A stretch of 64,000 nucleotides of DNA from Myxococcales bacterium (GCA_903642325.1 CAHJWM010000005.1:88929-152928); one strand, 5' to 3'; positions 17,196 to 27,276 are shown, counted from the first letter of the stretch. The notes: generated by a model not told the origin, from the sequence alone. Numbers and translations are program-made.

Positions 17196-18418
17196 GCAAG
17201 CCCGGCCGCCGTCCGGCGCAACGCCCTTCGACGCCCTCGAGCGCCACTGCGAGTAGCGCGACCAAAGGCAAGAAGCACCGCCAGCGCAAACATCGACGGC
17301 TAGCGACGGCGGCGGCGGCTTCCGCTGACGCCGCCCCGGCTCGCGCCCGACGCGGCTCGGCGGCGCGAGCGATCGGGGGCTTGGCTATCGGTCTGCTTGG
17401 GTTGCTCGTACTCGGTTCGAGCTCGCTGCTGTACTGGTCGTGGTGCTCCGGGCCGGGGAACGGGCGCCGGTTCGTGATTGACCTGCCCCCAGCGAGCACC
17501 CCCCGCGAGCTCAGCGCCTTGCTGGAAGCGCGGGGCGCGCTTCGCAGCCCGCGCTTGTTCCGGGCGTATTGGCGCTTGCTGCAGCCGGGGCTCGAGCTTC
17601 GCCCCGGCGGGCACCTGTTGAACGATGCGGCGTCGCCGCGAGAGCTTGCCCTGCGTGTGGCCCGCGACCCGGCACGCTCCTCCGAGCGCGTGACGGTACC
17701 GGAAGGCTTTCAATTTCTGCAGATTGGACAGCGTTTGGAACACGCTGAAGTCTGCACGCGGCAGGCATTTCAAAGCGCGGTCGGGGACCCGGCCCTGCTG
17801 CGTGAGCTTGGTATCGCGGGCGCGAGCGCCGAGGGCTACCTCTTTCCCGCGAGCTATACGTTGCTGCGCGACAGTGACGCACGCGCAGTCGTACGCGTGT
17901 TGGTTTCGGAGGCCAAGGCTCGGCTTCAGAAGCTGTTTCGAGATCATCCGGGCCGTTTCGATCAGCTCGCTCGTGAGGAAGCGTTCAGCGAGCGAGACGT
18001 GCTGACGTTGGCCTCGATCATCGAAAAAGAAGCGCAAGCCGACGAGGAGCGCCCACTGATCGCCAGCGTATTCTTGAACCGTCTGCAGGATCCGACATTT
18101 CGGCCCGCACGCATGCTGCAATCGGACCCCACCGCGAGCTACGGCTGCCTGGTGAACCCGGCGGGGATCCCGAGTTGCGCCGGGTTTCGCGGGGTCGTGA
18201 CGCCGGCACTGCTCCGCGACTCATACAATACGTACAATACGTACAAGCACGCCGGCTTGCCGCCGGGGCCAATTGCCAATCCGGGCGAAGCATCGATCTT
18301 GGCGGTGCTCGCGCCGGCGCACACCGACTATTTGTACTTCGTGGCCCGGGGCGCCGGGCGCCACACGTTCAGCCGCACGTTTACCGAACACCGCGAAGCG
18401 TTGGGAACTGCGCATTGA
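17192..18418 (+). CDS. mltG: Endolytic murein transglycosylase MltG
   Basis: 408 residues, GTG start overlapping the ruvX stop. The basic N-terminal cytoplasmic tail (about 70 residues) is followed by one membrane segment ('GGLAIGLLGLLVLGSSSLLYW'). A LysM-like region and the YceG domain follow, with 'LEGYLFPASYTL'-like 'AEGYLFPASYTLL', the catalytic Glu in 'LASIIEKEAQADEERPLIASVF', and 'YNTYKHAGLPPGPIANPG'. The enzyme cleaves nascent glycan strands at the inner membrane and sets their length. A near-perfect 9-bp direct repeat (caatacgta) at about 18226-18245 encodes Tyr-Asn-Thr twice. Confidence 0.93.
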   Translation: MSKPGRRPAQRPSTPSSATASSATKGKKHRQRKHRRLATAAAASADAAPARARRGSAARAIGGLAIGLLGLLVLGSSSLLYWSWCSGPGNGRRFVIDLPPASTPRELSALLEARGALRSPRLFRAYWRLLQPGLELRPGGHLLNDAASPRELALRVARDPARSSERVTVPEGFQFLQIGQRLEHAEVCTRQAFQSAVGDPALLRELGIAGASAEGYLFPASYTLLRDSDARAVVRVLVSEAKARLQKLFRDHPGRFDQLAREEAFSERDVLTLASIIEKEAQADEERPLIASVFLNRLQDPTFRPARMLQSDPTASYGCLVNPAGIPSCAGFRGVVTPALLRDSYNTYNTYKHAGLPPGPIANPGEASILAVLAPAHTDYLYFVARGAGRHTFSRTFTEHREALGTAH

Positions 18419-18546
18419 GGCTTTGCGCCCGGCAGCGGCGGGCCTAAGGATCTTCCTGCAGCAGTGCGAGTCTCGTTCCGCTGAAAGCGTCGTTCTTCAG
18501 GAGATATCAGCTGGCATTACCCATCGTCTTAGTTCCGCACCCCCAT

Positions 18547-18900
18547 GTGCGGACTGACCCCAACGTGCTCGGTGGCAGTCCGCACGTGGTCGGCTCGCGC
18601 GTACCGGTGCGCCGTCTTTGGGCGTTTTATCGCAGCGGAGCCAGCATCGAGCGCATCTTGAAGCGCTACCCACAGCTCGGGCCGGCGAAAGTCTTCGACG
18701 CGCTGGCTTTCGCCTTCGACAATGAGGAAGTGGTCAGCGCCGACATGGCCCGCGAGGAGGATTTCTTGGCCCGCGCCGGCCAGAAACCACCCAGGAAGTC
18801 GCTAAATCCCGACCAAATCGAGCTGCCCTTCCAAATCCCGTCACCGGGCGACCCGGTGGCGCCCGAACGACCGGCCGTGCCTCCAGCGCGTAAACGGTGA
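18547..18900 (+). CDS. DUF433 domain protein
   Basis: 117 residues from GTG 18547. The DUF433 core is clear: 'RTDPNVLGGSPHVVGSRVPVRRL', 'IERILKRYPQLGPAKVFDALAFAFDN'. DUF433 is a small winged-helix-like fold often found as the antitoxin partner of a PIN or Mut7-C toxin. No toxin is next to it here. The C-terminal 40 residues are Pro/Arg-rich and disordered-looking. An in-frame CTG at 18511 has a good AGGAG seven bases upstream and would add twelve residues (LALPIVLVPHPH), so translation may begin there. Confidence 0.8.
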   Translation: MRTDPNVLGGSPHVVGSRVPVRRLWAFYRSGASIERILKRYPQLGPAKVFDALAFAFDNEEVVSADMAREEDFLARAGQKPPRKSLNPDQIELPFQIPSPGDPVAPERPAVPPARKR

Positions 18901-19103
18901 CACGGCCATTGGCGGCCGCCGACTCGGGAGACATGTGCCCAAGCCGTCGCTCTCACGGCTTAACAGACATCGAGCAGGCACGGGCGGTGAGGGCCGCGGA
19001 ACACGACCGGACGCGTACAAGGGGTTTTCAAGCGCCGTGTATTCGGGATAGCTTCCTCGCCGATATCGCGGCCCGCGTTCGGAGCCCGAGGAGGATAGAA
19101 ACT

Positions 19104-20393
19104 ATGTTTGCTCGCAAGACGTCGAGAGCTTGGCTTGGTGCCGGCTTGATCCTGGCTGTTCCACTGATCGTTGACTGCGGTTCGATGAAGGGCGTCCCCG
19201 GCGCCTCGAAGCTGCCCGATGTTCCCGGTGCCCCTGGTAGCTGTCCCGCGAACGTGGCGGACGCGGACGCGGTGATGGCCGCCAACTTCGGCCTCGAAGG
19301 AGGGCTGGAAAGCAAAGTGAAGGCATCGCTGGCCGCGGGCGCGGATCTGCAGAAGATCGGCGTCGACGTGGAGGCCGATGTCGCAGCTGCGTGCGGAACT
19401 CTGGCCAAAGACTTAGGCGCGAGCGACGCCGACCTCAAACCTAAGGAAGATGGCCCGGGCAAGAAGGCGGAGGCCGCTTGCAACGCCGCCGTCAAAGCCA
19501 TCGGCGAGATGAAGGCCAAGGCCGCCGCCAAGGTTACGGTCACCGTGCGGCCCCCGGTGTGTACGGCCTCGGTGAATGCCATGGCGGATTGCGCGGGCAA
19601 ATGCGACGCGACCATCAAGCCCGGCAGCGCAAAGGTCACCTGCGAGGGTGGCAAGCTCAGCGGGAAGTGTGACGCCAAGTGTGAAGGCACCTGCGACGTG
19701 GAAGCCGGCGCGAAATGTGAAGGCACGTGCGGCGGCAACTGCAAGGGCGATTGCTCCGCAGAGATCAGCGGCAAGTGCGATGGCACCTGCAACGGCAAGT
19801 GCGACGGCAAGAACAGCACCGGTAAGTGCGCCGGTACCTGCGAAGGCACGTGCAAGGGCGGCAAAATCGACGCCCAGTGCAAGGGTGAGTGCAAGGGTGA
19901 GTGCGATGCCGCCTGCACCGTGCAAGCCAAGGGCGAGTGCAAGGGCACGTGCACCGGCGGCTGCAGCGCTGAATTCAAGGAGCCGAAGTGCACGGGCGAG
20001 GTCAAGCCGCCCGAGATGAGCGCGGAGTGCAAAGCCCATTGCAATGCGCAGGTGAACGGCAAAATCGACTGCAAGCCGGCCCTTGTCACCGCCTCCATCA
20101 CTGGCTCGGCAGATGTGGGCTCGGCGGCCAAGCTCAAGACCGCCTTGGAGCGCGATCTACCTGCAATCCTGAAAATCACCTTGGGCATGAAGGGCAAGCT
20201 CGAGGGCATCACCGCTAGCGTGAAAGCCTCGCTAGAGGGCGCCAAGGCCGTCGTGACATCGAGCGGCAGCGCCGCGCTCAAGGTCGGCAGTTGCTTCGCC
20301 GAGTCACTCAAGGCCGAGGCTGACGCGTCCGTCCAGATCAATGTGTCGGTCAAGGCGAGCGCTTCGGCGAGTGGCTCGGTCGGCGCTGGCTGA
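19104..20393 (+). CDS. Lipoprotein with Cys-every-fourth-residue repeat
   Basis: About 429 residues from ATG 19104, with GAGGA ten bases upstream. A signal peptide ends in a lipobox (LIVDC). An Ala-rich helical region follows (about 40-140). A Cys-rich stretch (about 150-320) with roughly 28 cysteines is spaced mostly as C-x-x-x-C, for example 'CEGTCGGNCKGDC', 'CDGTCNGKCDGK' and 'CKGECKGECDAAC'. The end is another Ala/Lys/Ser-rich region. The upstream open frame to 18897 has no coding character. The periodicity suggests an extended disulfide-bonded or metal-binding rod outside the cell. No named family is recognised. Confidence 0.85.
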   Translation: MFARKTSRAWLGAGLILAVPLIVDCGSMKGVPGASKLPDVPGAPGSCPANVADADAVMAANFGLEGGLESKVKASLAAGADLQKIGVDVEADVAAACGTLAKDLGASDADLKPKEDGPGKKAEAACNAAVKAIGEMKAKAAAKVTVTVRPPVCTASVNAMADCAGKCDATIKPGSAKVTCEGGKLSGKCDAKCEGTCDVEAGAKCEGTCGGNCKGDCSAEISGKCDGTCNGKCDGKNSTGKCAGTCEGTCKGGKIDAQCKGECKGECDAACTVQAKGECKGTCTGGCSAEFKEPKCTGEVKPPEMSAECKAHCNAQVNGKIDCKPALVTASITGSADVGSAAKLKTALERDLPAILKITLGMKGKLEGITASVKASLEGAKAVVTSSGSAALKVGSCFAESLKAEADASVQINVSVKASASASGSVGAG

Positions 20394-20425
20394 GCTCCGG
20401 TTACCTCTTCGCAACGTGAATTGGC

Positions 20426-20462
20426 GGCTCTGGGTGTTTGACTCAGGGCCGTTCGTTTTTTG
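20426..20462 (+). terminator. Rho-independent terminator after the Cys-rich lipoprotein
   Basis: A 10-bp stem (GGCTCTGGGT / ACTCAGGGCC, two G-U pairs) with a five-base loop at 20426-20450 is followed by GTTCGTTTTTTG. It lies 32 bases after the lipoprotein stop. Confidence 0.8.
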
Positions 20463-20516
20463 TTCGTCGCTCGGGGGTAGCGGCTGGAGCGCGGCCCGTG
20501 CGGTACACTCCGCTGC

Positions 20517-20852
20517 GTGATCACTCATCTCGAAGGCGTGTCACCCGCTGAGCTCGACCTGCACCTTTCCAGCGCAAGCGCGCAACTTTCAATCGTCTAC
20601 CTGTGGGGTGCGGACTGTCCCAACTGCTTGATCTTCAAGCGCAGTCTTCCAAAGCTCCTCGATCGATTGTCAGACATCGACGCGCAACTGTTGGAAGTCG
20701 ACGTGTACGCCCACCCACAGATCGCCACCCGCTACGGCGTCATGGGTATCCCACATTTTCTACTCTTCAAATCCGGCAAAAAGCTGGGGAAAATGAGCGA
20801 GTTCAAAGGCGATGGGTACTGGATGAGCGTAGTCCGCGAGCACTCCCTTTGA
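20517..20852 (+). CDS. Thioredoxin-fold protein
   Basis: 111 residues from GTG 20517. The active site reads 'WGADCPNC' (CPNC instead of the CGPC of thioredoxin), and the cis-proline loop is 'YGVMGIPHFLLFKSG'. There is no signal peptide, so it is cytoplasmic. A CPxC site of this kind indicates redox activity with altered potential. The partner is unknown. It lies alone between a terminator and the convergent glmM gene. Confidence 0.88.
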   Translation: MITHLEGVSPAELDLHLSSASAQLSIVYLWGADCPNCLIFKRSLPKLLDRLSDIDAQLLEVDVYAHPQIATRYGVMGIPHFLLFKSGKKLGKMSEFKGDGYWMSVVREHSL

Positions 20853-21032
20853 TCGCGGCAAACCGCTAGAGGCGGGCCACGCCGCCGAAGGCTGAGTGCG
20901 CTCCGCCGCTCCGCGTCACCATTATCAAACCTCTCTACCGCAGGTTGTTTTGATGGGCACACGGGCGGTCAGGGTCGGCAAAGCCTTCGGCGGCTTGGAC
21001 GGGTGCTCGATGAAACCCCGCGTGGACAGTGG

Positions 21033-22400
21033 TCAGCCGACCTTCGCCAAGTCCTTCTTCGCCGCCTCGGTCATCTCCGCCACGAGGACCCTCAACACGG
21101 CTGGGTCGGGTCCTTCCACCATCATTCGCAGCTTGGCCTCCGTGCCACTCCAGCGCACGAGCACGCGACCCTCCTTGCCGAGCTTCTTCTCCGCCAGCAA
21201 AATCCGTTTACCCAGCTCCAGCATTTCAGCCAACGGTCGGCGCGCCGGCATTTTGACGCTTTCCAGCACCTGCGGCACGCGCATCATCACCTGCGAAAGC
21301 TCGCTCAGCGGCCGTGATTCCTGGAGCATGATCGCGATCACCTGCAGCGCGGCCACGGTGCCGTCGCCCGTGGTCGCGTGGTCCAAAAAGATCAGGTGTC
21401 CGGATTGTTCGCCGCCGAACGTGTAACCACCGCCGCGCATTTCTTCGACCACGTACCGATCGCCGACGGCGGTGCGAACAATTTTGCCGCCCGCGTCTTG
21501 CAACGCCCGGTCTAAGCCCATATTGCTCATCACGGTCGTGACCAGCGTCTTCTTGCTGAGGCGCTTGTGCTTCAGCATGCGCGTGGCACAGAGGGCCATG
21601 ATCGCGTCGCCATCCACGATTTGGCCTTTTTCATCGACGAAGATCACGCGGTCTGCGTCGCCGTCGAGCGCTACGCCGAGAGCCGCCCCCTGGCGTTTGA
21701 CTTCCGCCGCCACGTGCTCGGGGTGCAGCGCGCCGCAATTCCTGTTGATGTTGACCCCATTCGGTCGGCAGCCGAGCTGAATCACGTCCGCGCCAAGCTC
21801 GGCAAAGACCGCGGGGGCAACGCGGTAGGCCGCGCCGTGGGCGGCATCGACGACGATCTTCAAGCCGTCCAGCGCGAGCTCCTTCGGAAAGGTGCTCTTC
21901 GCGTACACGATGTAGCGACCGATCGCGTGATCGAAGCGCTCCGCGCGGCCGATACCGGCGCCGGTCTTACCCTGTGTGTCGAGCTTCGAATTCTCGAGCA
22001 ATGCCTCTATTTGCGCTTCTTCTTTGTCGGGTAGCTTGAAGCCGTCCGGGCCGAAGATCTTGATCCCGTTGTCCGCGAATGGATTGTGACTGGCGCTGAT
22101 CACGACGCCGGCATCGGCGCGCATGCTCTGCGTCAAATTGGCGACCGCCGGAGTGGGGATGGGCCCCGAGAGCATGACTCTGCCCCCCATGGCGCAGATG
22201 CCCGCCGCGAGCGCGGTCTCCAACATGTAGCCACTCAGCCGGGTGTCTTTACCGATCACGATCCGCGGCGGGCGCGACATGCCGCGCCGAGACACGAGAG
22301 CGATGGCGCGCCCGAGCCGTAGCGCGAGCTCTGGCGTCATCGGTGATGCGTTGGCACGCCCGCGAATGCCGTCCGTGCCGAAAAGCCTGCGCTCGCTCAT
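21033..22400 (-). CDS. glmM: Phosphoglucosamine mutase
   Basis: 455 residues. The N-terminus '[25 protein letters not shown]' and the phosphoserine loop '[16 protein letters not shown]' are diagnostic. Metal-binding '[12 protein letters not shown]' and sugar-binding '[10 protein letters not shown]' follow. It converts glucosamine-6-phosphate to glucosamine-1-phosphate for peptidoglycan and LPS precursors. It is the last gene of a minus-strand group accD-folC-glmM, seventeen bases after folC. Confidence 0.95.
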   Translation of the reverse strand: MSERRLFGTDGIRGRANASPMTPELALRLGRAIALVSRRGMSRPPRIVIGKDTRLSGYMLETALAAGICAMGGRVMLSGPIPTPAVANLTQSMRADAGVVISASHNPFADNGIKIFGPDGFKLPDKEEAQIEALLENSKLDTQGKTGAGIGRAERFDHAIGRYIVYAKSTFPKELALDGLKIVVDAAHGAAYRVAPAVFAELGADVIQLGCRPNGVNINRNCGALHPEHVAAEVKRQGAALGVALDGDADRVIFVDEKGQIVDGDAIMALCATRMLKHKRLSKKTLVTTVMSNMGLDRALQDAGGKIVRTAVGDRYVVEEMRGGGYTFGGEQSGHLIFLDHATTGDGTVAALQVIAIMLQESRPLSELSQVMMRVPQVLESVKMPARRPLAEMLELGKRILLAEKKLGKEGRVLVRWSGTEAKLRMMVEGPDPAVLRVLVAEMTEAAKKDLAKVG

Positions 22401-22416
22401 ATCTGGGGAGCGTAGT

Positions 22417-23646
22417 TTACAGAGCGACGGCAGGATCCGTCGGCAGATTCAGCAACAATGCGCGGGCCGCGCCCACCAAGAAGGTCGAGCCGGTCACGAC
22501 CACCACGCCGCGCGGGCCGATAAGCTCGCGCGCGCGGGTCAGGGCCTCGCCCACGGAGCCGGCAACCTCCCCCGGCACGAACGCGGCTATCTCGCTCGGA
22601 TCCACCGCCTTGCTCATGGGTGGAGCGACGTACACGCGGTGGCCGGCGACCGTCTCCAAACGGCGCAACATGGCTTTCCAATTTTTGGTGTTGAGCGCGC
22701 CGAACACGAGCACGATCTCTTTTCGCGACTCGATATCCCCGAGCACACTCGGGTCGAGGGCGTGAGAGAGCGCCACCGCGCCATCGGGGTTGTGCGCGCA
22801 GTCCAGCAAGGTTAGCTCTTGGCCACTTCGATGAAGTAGCTCGTTACGACCAGGCCAAGTCGTCTGTTCGATGCCCTGCGCCATCACCTCCGGTGCGATC
22901 CCGAGCTCGCGGGCGATCGTAACTGCCACGGCGAGGTTCGAGCCCACGAGCGCCACGCGCGGATAAGCGAGGGGCGCGCCCGCGACTGGCTCGGGGCTGG
23001 CGAGCGGGACGATCGGCGCGCCAACGGCGGCCGCTTTGGCTTCGATCACCGCCCGCGCTTCGGGGTGGATCTTGCCCAGCACGACTCTCGACGATGCTTT
23101 GATGATGCCGGCCTTCTCGGCGGCAATCAGGCCAAGCGAGTCGCCGAGATCAGACATGTGATCGTAGGCGATGCGTGTGATCGCAGCTACGCGCGGGGCG
23201 GGGATGACGTTGGTTGCGTCCAAGCGCCCGCCCAGTCCGACCTCCAGTACGGCGAGATCTACTTTGGCCTCTTTGAAGGCCAAAAAGGCCGCTAAAGTGG
23301 CGACCTCGAAAAAAGTCAGATCCGGCGCGCCATCCATGACGCGGTTCAGCAGATCGACGAGTAGCTCGTCATTGATCGGCTGATTGTCGAGATTGATGCG
23401 CTCGGCGAAACGCATCAAATGCGGCGAGGTGTAAACGCCCACCTTCATACCGCTAGCGCGGGCAATCGACGCCGTAAACGCGGTCACCGTCCCTTTGCCG
23501 TTGGTGCCAGCAATGTGCACTGCAGGGAAGGCGCGCTCGGGATTGCCGAAGGCCGCACATGCGGCTTGCATGCGCTCGAGGCCGAGCTTCTTGCCGAGCG
23601 GGACCAGGCGATAAAGTCGTTCGAGCGTTGATTTCAGGTCCGTCAC
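22417..23646 (-). CDS. folC: Bifunctional folylpolyglutamate/dihydrofolate synthase
   Basis: 409 residues of the Mur ligase superfamily. The P-loop '[19 protein letters not shown]' and '[16 protein letters not shown]' are the FolC signatures, and '[14 protein letters not shown]' binds metal and ATP. It adds glutamate to dihydropteroate or folates in the cytoplasm. The start at 23646 overlaps the accD stop by four bases. The accD-folC pairing is the same as in many proteobacteria. Confidence 0.94.
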   Translation of the reverse strand: MTDLKSTLERLYRLVPLGKKLGLERMQAACAAFGNPERAFPAVHIAGTNGKGTVTAFTASIARASGMKVGVYTSPHLMRFAERINLDNQPINDELLVDLLNRVMDGAPDLTFFEVATLAAFLAFKEAKVDLAVLEVGLGGRLDATNVIPAPRVAAITRIAYDHMSDLGDSLGLIAAEKAGIIKASSRVVLGKIHPEARAVIEAKAAAVGAPIVPLASPEPVAGAPLAYPRVALVGSNLAVAVTIARELGIAPEVMAQGIEQTTWPGRNELLHRSGQELTLLDCAHNPDGAVALSHALDPSVLGDIESRKEIVLVFGALNTKNWKAMLRRLETVAGHRVYVAPPMSKAVDPSEIAAFVPGEVAGSVGEALTRARELIGPRGVVVVTGSTFLVGAARALLLNLPTDPAVAL

Positions 23647-24491
23647 GTGGCCTCACCGCTGAGGAGCGAAAGCAGCTGATAGAGCCGCTGCTTCATCTCG
23701 CTGCGCGGCGCGATGGTATCTACCATGCCGTGGTCGAGCAGAAACTCAGAGCGTTGAAAGCCTGCCGGCAGCTTGGCATTGATGGTGCTTTCGATCACGC
23801 GCGGACCAGCAAAGCCGATCGTCGCGTTCGGTTCCACCACGTTGACGTCGCCTAGAAACGCCGTGCTGGCGGCGACGCCGCCGGTGGTGGGGTGCAACAG
23901 CACGCTGATATAGGGTTTCCTCACGCTACGGAAACGGCCGAGCGCACTCATGGTTTTGGCCATCTGCATCAGGCTCAAGATGCCCTCTTGCATGCGCGCG
24001 CCGCCGGAAGCGTGCAGTAGCACTACGGGTAAACGATCGGAGGTAGCGCGCTCGAACAGCCGTGTGATGCGCTCGCCGACGACCGACCCCATGCTGCCGC
24101 CCATGAAGGCAAAGTTGTACGCGCCGTACGCGATCGGAATGCCGCTCAGGCGCGCGCGACCGATCTCGACGGCCTCCGTCGCGCCGGTCATGGCTTGCGC
24201 GCGGCTGATGCGGTCGACGTAGCGCTTGCCGTCCTCGAACTCGAGCGGATCGCTGGGTAAGATGTGCTCGTCCCAGCGCTCGAGCGCCCCATCGTCGAGC
24301 ACGAGCTTGCGCCAGTCGGAGCTGGCCATCGGATGATGATGGCCGCACGTGGGGCAGACGTAAAAGCGGGACGACAGATCCTCGACCGTGTTCACGACAC
24401 CGCAGCCGGTGCATTTTCGGAAGAGACCTTGACCGACCGAGCGTTTCTCAGTGCTGGTCGATTGGGCGGGGGTGCGTTCGGGCAGTGCCAC
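23643..24491 (-). CDS. accD: Acetyl-CoA carboxylase carboxyltransferase subunit beta
   Basis: About 282 residues if GTG 24491 is used. The zinc ribbon is 'CTGCGVVNTVEDLSSRFYVCPTCGHHH', written here only to show the CxxC pairs at about residues 25-50. The crotonase-like core has 'FAFMGGSMGSVVGERI' and 'SGGARMQEG'. It transfers the carboxyl group from biotin to acetyl-CoA together with AccA. The open frame continues to 24653, but the extra residues look non-coding. No strong ribosome-binding site marks the start, so the start is uncertain. It is divergent from the AAA-TPR gene. Confidence 0.92.
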   Translation of the reverse strand: MALPERTPAQSTSTEKRSVGQGLFRKCTGCGVVNTVEDLSSRFYVCPTCGHHHPMASSDWRKLVLDDGALERWDEHILPSDPLEFEDGKRYVDRISRAQAMTGATEAVEIGRARLSGIPIAYGAYNFAFMGGSMGSVVGERITRLFERATSDRLPVVLLHASGGARMQEGILSLMQMAKTMSALGRFRSVRKPYISVLLHPTTGGVAASTAFLGDVNVVEPNATIGFAGPRVIESTINAKLPAGFQRSEFLLDHGMVDTIAPRSEMKQRLYQLLSLLSGEAT

Positions 24492-24635
24492 GGTAATTTC
24501 GAAAGCTAGCAGAGGGCGCCGGCAGGAGCCTCCAACATGCGGCCGCGGCGCGCAACTTACAATGCCGGGCAATTTCGGCGCTGCGGGGCGCGGCGTCATG
24601 GCCGCACTTGAGCCCGTCAGGAGAATCGGGCGAAA

Positions 24636-27260
24636 TTGCCCTCGATGACCCAAGGGCTGCCCGCGGCGGTACTCGATTCGACGGCCCCGCTGACGGGGCG
24701 TGAGCCCGATTTACGTCGTCTGGCCGCGCTCTTTCAACGTGCAGAAGCAGAGGGGGAGGCTCGCGCGGTGACCGTGGTTGGGCCAGCGGGCATGGGTAAG
24801 ACGAGGCTGGTTAGCGATTACCTGAAGACTCGCCCCGTAATGGACCCCCCGCTGCGAGCAATTTGGGGCGTTCCACGTTCGGAGCGCTTGGCCTACGGCC
24901 TGTTCGAACGTCTGCTTCGTGCGCGCTTTGCCGTGACCGACGGTATGGATAAGCACGCCGCCAGCGCCAAAGTCCGCGAGGAGCTGGCCCTGGTCTTGGA
25001 AGACCGGCGCGTCGGCGACGTGAGCTACTTCCTCGGTGAGCTGATGAACCTGCCATTCGCCGAAAGCCCCCTGACCCGCGCGGTTGCTGACGATCCCTCA
25101 CAGGCGCGTCTGATGCGCCGCGCGATCTTGCGCAGCTTCGTGGAAAGCGATGCGGAACGCGGGCCACTATGTTTGGTGTGCGAGGACTTGCACGCCGCCG
25201 ACGAGGATTCGATCGAGCTCCTGCGGTACCTGATCGAGAACTTGAAGGGACCGATCGTGATTGCGTGCTTGGCCCGGCCGGAATTTTTGGCACGCCATGA
25301 GGGCTGGCGCGACGTTGGGGGACCGCGCCACGAGGTGATGGAGCTTTCCGCCGTGAGCCGGCAAGAGTCGACGGAAATCATGGCGGCGTTGCTGAGCAAG
25401 TGCGAGGGCGGCCCCTCACCGCGCTTGATCGACGCGGGCGTGGGGATGGCCGGCGGCACCCCGGGCCTGCTCGAGCACATGGTACGGATTTTTTTCGATT
25501 CCGGCGTGCTCCGCGACGAAGGCCGCGCGTGGGCGGTGGACCTCGATCGCTTGGCGAACGCCCGATTACCCCTCACCGTCGCGGACGCGGTGGCCGCGCG
25601 CATTGCCGCTCTTTCGGCTCGAGATCGGCGACTGCTGGAGCAGGCCGCGGCTATGGGCAGCGTCTTTTGGCTGGGAGGGCTGGTCGCGCTAGGGCGATTG
25701 GATCAGCAGGCGCCCGAATACTGGGAGGTCAGCGCGCTGACCGATTTGGACGAGGTCGAGCGGTTGCTCTCGGATCTCGTGCAGCGCGACTACGTGCTCG
25801 ATTTGCCGGATTCAGCCTTCAGCGGCGAGAAGGAGTACGTCTTCAAGCATAACCTCGAACGCGAACGGATTGCGCAGCTAACGCCGCTCGCCGCCCGACG
25901 CCGCTACCATCGTTCGATTGCCGATTGGCTAGCTCAAAAGGAGACGTTACGCAGTCAAGAAGAGTACGTCGCCATGCTCGCGCGCCATTTGGAGCACGGC
26001 GGTTCACTCACGCGGGCAGCATTCACGTATCTCGATGCCGGCAACATTGCCCGCCAACAGTATGCGGCCAAAAAGGCGCATGACTATTATGAGAAGGGCC
26101 TCGAGCTCTTGGGTGACGACGACGCGCGGCGGCGCATCGATTCGCTGCACAATCATGGGGACGTGCTCTTGCTCCTGGGTCGAACAGACGACGCGTTGGC
26201 GGCCTTTCGGGAGATGCACGCGATCGCGTTTCGGCTCGGGTTGCGTGCCAAGGGTGGCGCGGCCCACAACCGCATCGGGCGCGTGTACCGCGACACGGGC
26301 TCGTTGGATCTGGCGCGGGACCACTTGGAGACCGCGCTTGCCCTGTTTCAAAATGTCGGTGACGCGCGCGGCGTCGCCGCATGCCATGATGACATCGGCA
26401 AATTATTGTGGATGCGAGGTGAGTACGAGCCCGCGCTGGAAGAGCTCAAAAAGGCGCTCGATATGCGCAAAGAGCACGGCGACGGCCGTTCCATCGCGCT
26501 CAGCCTGAATAACATTGGTCTGGTCTGGCGCGACCACGGCCAGCAGGCGCAGGCGCGGGAGGCGTTGGAAGCCGCCCTGAAAATCCGGCGTGAATTGGAC
26601 GACCCACTCGGGACCGTGGAGAGCTTGAACGACCTCGGGCAGCTCGCGCTCGATCAAAGCGAGCATGAAAAAGCGCTCCGGCTGTTCATGGAGGCACACA
26701 CCCTAGCCAAAGACGTCGGCGAGCATAATCGGATCGCGGCCGTGCTGACCAGCATCGGTGAGACGCACCAGCGCCTGGGGCATAGCGACGAAGCCGTGGT
26801 GTACCTGACGCAGGCGGAAGAGCTGTGCGATGAGCTCGGCGACAAGTTGCACTTGGCCGAAGCCAAGCGCGCCCTCGCGAAAACCTACCTCGAACAGCGC
26901 GAGCTCAAAAAAGCGCGTGATTTGATCAAGCGCGCGGTCGATTTGTTTGGTCAAGTACGAAGCAAACCGCATCTGGCCGTAGCCCTGCGCACTCTCGGCG
27001 AGGTGACTGGCGCCGGTGCGTGGGGCGAAGGTCATGAGGTCAAGGCCGTCGACTATTTCATGCGCTCGATCGCCATCTGCAAAGAAATCGGCAATGAGCT
27101 CGAAGTGGCGCGCAGCTACCAAGCCTTCTCGACGTACGTCTTTTCGTCCCTCCACTACCGGCACAACGCCGACATCCAGCGCGAAGCGCAGAAGCTGAGC
27201 GAGATGGCGGACGAGATCTTCGAACGGCATCGCATCCGCTCACGGGCGAGCGTCGCATAA
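24636..27260 (+). CDS. AAA ATPase (AAA_16) with C-terminal TPR array
   Basis: About 874 residues. 'LTGREPDLRRLAALF' opens an AAA_16/STAND-type NTPase module with Walker A 'VVGPAGMGKTRLVSDYL' (about residues 45-60) and Walker B-like 'LCLVCEDLHAADEDS'. A winged-helix-like middle region follows (about 300-450), then about ten TPR repeats (about 460-860), for example 'GAAHNRIGRVYRDTGSLDLARDHLE'. No DNA-binding domain is seen at the end, unlike MalT or AfsR. Related modules are often fused to Ser/Thr kinases in myxobacteria. A signalling or scaffold role is likely. TTG 24636 (AGGAG twelve bases upstream) or ATG 24645 is the start. Confidence 0.85.
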   Translation: MPSMTQGLPAAVLDSTAPLTGREPDLRRLAALFQRAEAEGEARAVTVVGPAGMGKTRLVSDYLKTRPVMDPPLRAIWGVPRSERLAYGLFERLLRARFAVTDGMDKHAASAKVREELALVLEDRRVGDVSYFLGELMNLPFAESPLTRAVADDPSQARLMRRAILRSFVESDAERGPLCLVCEDLHAADEDSIELLRYLIENLKGPIVIACLARPEFLARHEGWRDVGGPRHEVMELSAVSRQESTEIMAALLSKCEGGPSPRLIDAGVGMAGGTPGLLEHMVRIFFDSGVLRDEGRAWAVDLDRLANARLPLTVADAVAARIAALSARDRRLLEQAAAMGSVFWLGGLVALGRLDQQAPEYWEVSALTDLDEVERLLSDLVQRDYVLDLPDSAFSGEKEYVFKHNLERERIAQLTPLAARRRYHRSIADWLAQKETLRSQEEYVAMLARHLEHGGSLTRAAFTYLDAGNIARQQYAAKKAHDYYEKGLELLGDDDARRRIDSLHNHGDVLLLLGRTDDALAAFREMHAIAFRLGLRAKGGAAHNRIGRVYRDTGSLDLARDHLETALALFQNVGDARGVAACHDDIGKLLWMRGEYEPALEELKKALDMRKEHGDGRSIALSLNNIGLVWRDHGQQAQAREALEAALKIRRELDDPLGTVESLNDLGQLALDQSEHEKALRLFMEAHTLAKDVGEHNRIAAVLTSIGETHQRLGHSDEAVVYLTQAEELCDELGDKLHLAEAKRALAKTYLEQRELKKARDLIKRAVDLFGQVRSKPHLAVALRTLGEVTGAGAWGEGHEVKAVDYFMRSIAICKEIGNELEVARSYQAFSTYVFSSLHYRHNADIQREAQKLSEMADEIFERHRIRSRASVA

Positions 27261-27276
27261 CGGGAGTAACCGGACC

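Noticed and set aside
17192..18418. The repeated caatacgta bases in mltG as a recombination site
   Set aside because: They are in frame inside a conserved region and encode Tyr-Asn-Thr twice, so a short in-frame duplication is sufficient explanation.
19028..20524. A 498-codon open frame on the minus strand opposite the Cys-rich lipoprotein
   Set aside because: It mirrors the GC-rich third positions and repeat structure of the plus-strand gene. The plus strand has a signal peptide, ribosome-binding site and terminator; the minus frame has none and its product is low-complexity.
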